Source: Clostridiales bacterium 38_11 (GTDB lineage Bacteria > Bacillota > Clostridia > Tissierellales > Dethiosulfatibacteraceae). Taken from it: DNA of 33,101 nt. A program made the position numbers and the translations under genes. Position 1 is the first letter of the stretch; each line of letters starts with the position of its first letter. The stretch is from positions 1 to 33,101 of the forward strand of contig LGGM01000014.1 of assembly GCA_001509345.1 (NCBI GenBank), given 5' to 3'. Below, piece after piece: positions 32,279 to 33,101 of the stretch. The notes beneath the pieces are model-generated. The model had not been told where the DNA came from and ran no database searches. It saw nothing but the letters and a program-made list of their open reading frames with translations.

Positions 32279-33101
32279 ATGATCAGAAAATTGTTTCCAC
32301 TATTAATGATTGCTTTAATCCTCACCGGTTGTGCTGTTTCGGAAGGGCAAGAGCAAAACGTCACCACAAATGCCGAGCAACCCGGTTTATATATTAGCTT
32401 GTCGGATTTTGATGAGGCCCTGTTTTGGGTTACCCTAAAAGACAAGGAGCTTCAATCCTATGAAGATGTAAAGGGCATCATCTCCACACACCATGCCCTT
32501 GCATCCGAGATGATTCATAATTTGTTTCGCTCAATTCAAGTCAATGACTATGACAGCGTCATCATCATAGGTCCTGACCACAACAGCCGTGAAGGACTGA
32601 CAATCATAACATCCGATGCAGGATGGAGTACGCCGTTTGGGACCCTTGAATTGAATAAAACCTATCACCAAAGGCTTCTCCAACATCCCTATATGGCGGT
32701 CAATAATATCGTTATGAAAAATGAGCACTCGAGTGGTGCCCTTATTCCCTACATCAAATACTATTTTCCAGATGCATCTATCAACACCGTTGCAATTCCA
32801 GCTACCATGAACCTGAATGAATCTGAGGAGTTTGGTGTTTTTCTGAGCGAAATGATAGATGTTGAAAACACACTACTGGTCGCTTCCTTGGATTTCAGCC
32901 ATTATCTTCCTGTCCCAAAGGCCTATGCAATGGATGAAATAACTATAAAAGCGATCCAAGAAAAAAACTACCGCGAGATCATGCAGTTCACCAACGACAA
33001 CGTTGATTCTCCCCAGACCTTGATAGCTTTTTTGACGTATATGAATGAGATTGATTATTCAAAAGAAATTCTATTGGATCACAAGAACTCGTATGACCTG
33101 G
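32279..33101 (+). CDS. MEMO-family (AmmeMemoRadiSam protein B) lipoprotein, partial
   Basis: The reading frame is open for 274 codons to the right edge, so the C-terminus is missing. It starts with a lipoprotein signal peptide (LILTGC, Cys 18). The rest matches the MEMO/AMMECR1-associated family: GIISTHH (66-72, in place of the usual PHAGY), IIIGPDHN (95-102), EHSSGALIPYI (149-159) and SLDFSHY (203-209), whose His residues bind metal in relatives. The family is related to extradiol dioxygenases and often sits with AMMECR1 and a radical SAM protein; those may lie to the right. An exported lipoprotein form is unusual. The ATG at 32279 is the only good start but is about 14 bases after AAAGGTGA. 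It is 55 bp after the macroglobulin-like gene, probably in one operon. Confidence 0.8.
   Translation, partial: MIRKLFPLLMIALILTGCAVSEGQEQNVTTNAEQPGLYISLSDFDEALFWVTLKDKELQSYEDVKGIISTHHALASEMIHNLFRSIQVNDYDSVIIIGPDHNSREGLTIITSDAGWSTPFGTLELNKTYHQRLLQHPYMAVNNIVMKNEHSSGALIPYIKYYFPDASINTVAIPATMNLNESEEFGVFLSEMIDVENTLLVASLDFSHYLPVPKAYAMDEITIKAIQEKNYREIMQFTNDNVDSPQTLIAFLTYMNEIDYSKEILLDHKNSYDL

Noticed and set aside
1-33101. CRISPR arrays, tRNA and rRNA genes
   Set aside because: No regular repeat-spacer pattern, no cloverleaf-like sequence with the conserved T-loop, and no rRNA-like stretches were seen in the non-coding gaps.

Overview
The window looks like chromosomal DNA of a low-GC anaerobic Bacillota bacterium, most likely class Clostridia. 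The support is indirect: AT-rich intergenic DNA with vegetative-type promoters close to TTGACA-N17-TATAAT, strong AGGAGG-type ribosome binding sites, a class III fructose-1,6-bisphosphatase, a LoaP-type NusG paralogue, a ComK-like regulator, and a 49-residue protein resembling a clostridial DUF3787 / spore-surface family. No tRNA, rRNA, CRISPR array or intact transposase was seen.

Layout. 1-772: gene-poor left edge with short repeats, a truncated winged-helix gene remnant and a 96-bp structured repeat that looks like the right end of an IS200/IS605-type element. 773-5522: a regulatory and polysaccharide block containing a LoaP-like antiterminator, a translationally overlapping regulator (winged helix plus a Rossmann domain like the one in CapD), a ComK-like protein, a divergent sigma-70 family factor, a large imperfect palindrome and a CapD/WbpM/PglF-type nucleotide-sugar dehydratase. 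5523-6083: non-coding, with a fuller second copy of the repeat. 6084-10608: a CorA transporter, a BTAD/SARP-type regulator whose C-terminus looks like a degenerate GGDEF domain, and a divergent membrane PAS-GGDEF-HD-GYP protein. 10614-15033: housekeeping metabolism (CysQ-like phosphatase and ManA overlapping, class III FBPase, YbaK-type deacylase). 15083-16231: a small protein gene with a perfect consensus promoter, then a lipoprotein. 16213-18711: QueG-like iron-sulfur protein and an ABC-F ATPase whose leader contains an apparent attenuator. 18884-26737: an oligopeptide ABC transporter operon, oppABCDF, with two small membrane proteins at its end. 26738-33101: a broken lipoprotein remnant, a 1616-residue alpha-2-macroglobulin-like lipoprotein and the start of a MEMO-family lipoprotein that runs off the right edge.

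How the parts may work together. The regulator-LoaP pair and CapD share a Rossmann domain type, which suggests (inference) a sensor of sugar nucleotides controlling processive antitermination of a polysaccharide operon. No such operon follows loaP inside the window. The divergent BTAD/degenerate-GGDEF and GGDEF/HD-GYP genes suggest a local c-di-GMP module. The opp operon has an expanded binding protein and an OppC with a large extracytoplasmic insert built from internal repeats. The most unusual regulatory features are the ABC-F attenuator, whose promoter -35 box lies in a 16-bp match to the mobile-element end, the hairpin over the sigma-factor ribosome binding site, and the promoter-flanking inverted repeats before oppA.
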